From the NCBI GenBank assembly GCA_045628105.1, contig JAZQOX010000004.1, positions 1 through 22,545 of the forward strand: DNA of 22,545 nucleotides, in the 5' to 3' direction. Numbering within the stretch: position 1 is the stretch's first letter; each line of letters opens with the position of its first letter. This document shows, piece by piece, positions 20,810 through 22,545 of the stretch. The DNA comes from UMGS1781 sp045628105 (GTDB taxonomy: Bacteria; Bacillota; Clostridia; TANB77; CAG-508). Below the pieces are notes generated by a model. That model was not told the DNA's origin. It did not search any database and saw only the letters and a list, made by a program, of their open reading frames with translations. Both the position numbers and the translations under genes were made by a program.

Positions 20810-22175
20810 ATGAAGAAGGAGACAATAATTCAAATTATCATAATAATTAATCTTACTGTAATTTTAGGAATTTTGGTTGAATTTACTATAGAAGCTATAA
20901 ACAACAATAATATGCCAAGAATGAATGATATGAGAAAACTAGATGAAAATATGCAAGGACAAATAGGTCGGAGATTCTAATAATATTAGTTATTCTTCAA
21001 ATACTGAAATCACTGAAGACACAAATATAGAAAGTGCTAAATATTCATCTAATAGCAAAGATGAAAATGCAATACTTGTAAGTGGAGATATAGATGTTAC
21101 ACTTTCGAATATTGAAGTAGAAAAAAATGGAGATTCTGATGGTGGAGATAATACAAGTTTTTATGGAACTAATTCAGCAATAATTGCAAAAGATGGAGCA
21201 AATCTTATATTAAAAAACATTAATGTTACAACTGATGCAACAGGAGCAAATGGAATATTTAGTTATGGTGGTTCAGCTACAACTAATAATTCATCTAATG
21301 ATGGTACGGTGGTAACAATTAGTGATTCTACTATAACAACTAAAAAAGACAATTCAGGTGGAATAATGACTACAGGTGGAGGAACAATGAAAGCCTCTAA
21401 TTTAACTATAAATACTGCAGGAACTTCAAGTGCTGCAATAAGGTCTGATAGAGGTGGTGGAACAGTAATTGTAGATGGGGGAACATATACAACAACAGGT
21501 CAGGGTTCTCCATCGATTTATTCAACAGCCGATATTACTGTAAGTAATTCTGATTTGCTATCAAAAACATCAGAAGGAATAGTTATAGAAGGAAAAAACA
21601 GTGTAACAATTAATAATTGCAATTTAACAGATAGTAATACAAAATTAAATGGGCAATCTACCACATATAAAAATATATTTTTATATCAATCAATGAGTGG
21701 AGATGCAGCAACAGGTAATTCAGAGTTTACAGCTAATAACAGCAAAATAATTACAAATAATGGAGATACATTGTATGTAACAAATACATCATCTACTATA
21801 AATTTAAATAATAATACAATTACTAACAATGATAGTACAGGGAATTTTTTAAGAATTCAAAAAGATTCTTGGGGTAAATCGGGCTCAAATGGTGGAGATG
21901 TAATATTAAATATAAATAATCAAGAGGCTAATGGGAATATTGTTGTTGATTCAATATCAACATTAGATATGACAATGAAAGAAAATTCTAGTTTTAATGG
22001 AATAATAAATGGAGATAATACAGCTAAAAAAATTAAACTTACATTAGATTCTTCTTCAATTTTAACATTAACTGGAGATTGTTATATCAATGAATTAATA
22101 GATGAAGATACAAATTATGACAATATTAATTTTAACGGATTTAAACTATATGTTAATGGAAAATCGATTAATTAA
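20810..22175 (+). pseudogene. Membrane-anchored beta-helix surface protein, frameshifted
   Basis: The first part starts at 20810 after AGGAGG and encodes 56 residues: a hydrophobic helix (IIQIIIIINLTVILGILVEF), then NNNNMPRMNDMRKLDENMQG. It stops at 20980. Deleting one C at about 20970 joins it to a second frame that is open from there to 22175, for a product of ~454 residues. The second part contains many short strands with Asn/Ser/Thr-rich turns (for example SGDIDVTLSNIEVEKNG, NGIFSYGGSAT, GIVIEGKNSVTINNCNLTDS). This is the pattern of right-handed parallel beta-helices found in adhesins and polysaccharide-binding or pectate-lyase-like proteins. A later ATG at 21309 has no ribosome binding site. 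The break may be a sequencing error, a recent mutation or phase variation. No catalytic residues can be assigned. A terminator follows and a response regulator gene is next. Confidence 0.8.
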
Positions 22176-22197
22176 TATATATACACCCCTCCTTTTT

Positions 22198-22235
22198 AAT
22201 AGAATAGTTCTTATAAGGGCTATTCTATTTGTTTT
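22198..22235 (+). terminator. Terminator after the beta-helix gene
   Basis: AATAGAATAG (22198-22207) pairs perfectly with CTATTCTATT (22220-22229), and the 12-base loop allows a few more pairs. TGTTTT follows. Confidence 0.85.
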
Positions 22236-22247
22236 AGACAAGTAGAA

Positions 22248-22276
22248 TTGTTATTTATGTATAAATATGATAAAAT
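22248..22276 (+). promoter_or_regulatory. Putative promoter for the response regulator gene
   Basis: TTGTTA (22248-22253), a 17-base spacer and TAAAAT (22271-22276), about 34 bases before the start codon. Confidence 0.55.
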
Positions 22277-22309
22277 TTATGCAAACATATATATAGGTAG
22301 GTGATACTA

Positions 22310-22545
22310 TTGAGAATATTAATAATAGAAGATGAATTTAAATTAGCAGATGTAATTGCAAGCAGGTTAAAAAAAGAACAATATGCAGTCGATGTTTTTG
22401 GAGATGGAGAAGAAGGATTAGATAATGCTTTAACTAATATTTATGATTTAATAATATTAGATGTTATGCTACCTAAAATAAATGGATTTAAAATTTTAGA
22501 AGAAATAAGAAAGCAAAAAATAGATGCAAAAGTAATAATGCTAAC
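22310..22545 (+). CDS. OmpR-type response regulator, receiver domain (3' end outside window)
   Basis: The first 78 residues of a two-component response regulator. It begins at a TTG codon (22310), with AGGTAGGTGAT five bases upstream; no ATG fits. The receiver shows the acidic pair in MRILIIEDE (Glu7, Asp8), the phosphorylated Asp51 in YDLIILDVMLPKINGF, and the helix after it. The wording of the receiver (RILIIEDE...LADVIASRL) is typical of OmpR/PhoB-type regulators with a C-terminal winged helix, which would lie beyond the window, usually followed by a sensor kinase gene. It has its own promoter after the beta-helix operon. A link with surface-protein control is possible but only positional. 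Confidence 0.9.
   Translation, partial: MRILIIEDEFKLADVIASRLKKEQYAVDVFGDGEEGLDNALTNIYDLIILDVMLPKINGFKILEEIRKQKIDAKVIML

Noticed and set aside
20960..20980. Programmed +1 frameshifting at CGG in rnhA and the beta-helix gene
   Set aside because: Neither P-site codon (TCA, GGT) can re-pair one base forward, and CGG arises automatically when C is inserted before GGA. A plain insertion is the simpler reading, so recoding is kept only as a test in the findings.
1..22545. CRISPR array or tandem direct repeats
   Set aside because: No regularly spaced short direct repeats were found; all repeats seen are dispersed and hairpin-forming.

Overview
The window comes from a low-GC, Gram-positive, anaerobic, probably spore-forming member of the Clostridia. 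The signs are very A+T-rich coding sequence with AGA as nearly the only arginine codon, strong AGGAGG-type ribosome binding sites, a YtfI/YtfJ sporulation pair, an EndoQ-type nuclease, and the GGGtGRT/NifU-like pair known mainly from anaerobes. No species can be named from sequence alone.

Layout. 1-786 is the end of an FtsX-type ABC permease. 932-1657 is a YebC-family regulator, convergent with a tmcAL-galM operon on the minus strand (3999-1698). A divergent promoter region then leads to a frameshifted RNase HI gene (4088-4523), an EndoQ-like PHP nuclease (4764-5954) and topoisomerase III (6006-7898). At 8256-8996 a compositionally different helical-repeat gene sits between two inverted copies of a structured repeat. 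9303-10341 is the ytfI-ytfJ pair. 10432-15906 is a glycolytic cluster (gap, pgk, an unknown membrane protein, tpiA, gpmI). 16231-18154 is the Fe-S-scaffold-like/GGGtGRT operon with a 71-residue membrane protein in the middle. Enolase (18399-19688) completes lower glycolysis from glyceraldehyde-3-phosphate to phosphoenolpyruvate. The right end holds a small HTH gene, tRNA-Gln(CTG), a possible 25-residue small protein, a membrane/surface beta-helix operon whose second gene is frameshifted, and the start of an OmpR-type response regulator.

The most unusual content is non-coding. Four copies of a ~170-bp element (family A: 4538-4708, 7906-8079, 9066-9240, 15961-16129) lie between genes in alternating orientation. 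Their sequences differ where they pair, but pairing is kept by compensatory changes, and a loop segment in each is complementary to a segment beyond the hairpin, as in a pseudoknot. A second, looser family of long nested hairpins (family B: 11457-11592, 18167-18293) lies upstream of pgk and eno. The end sequence of the 18167 copy recurs around family A copy 4. Two genes (rnhA and the beta-helix gene) carry the same kind of lesion: one extra C directly before a GGA codon.
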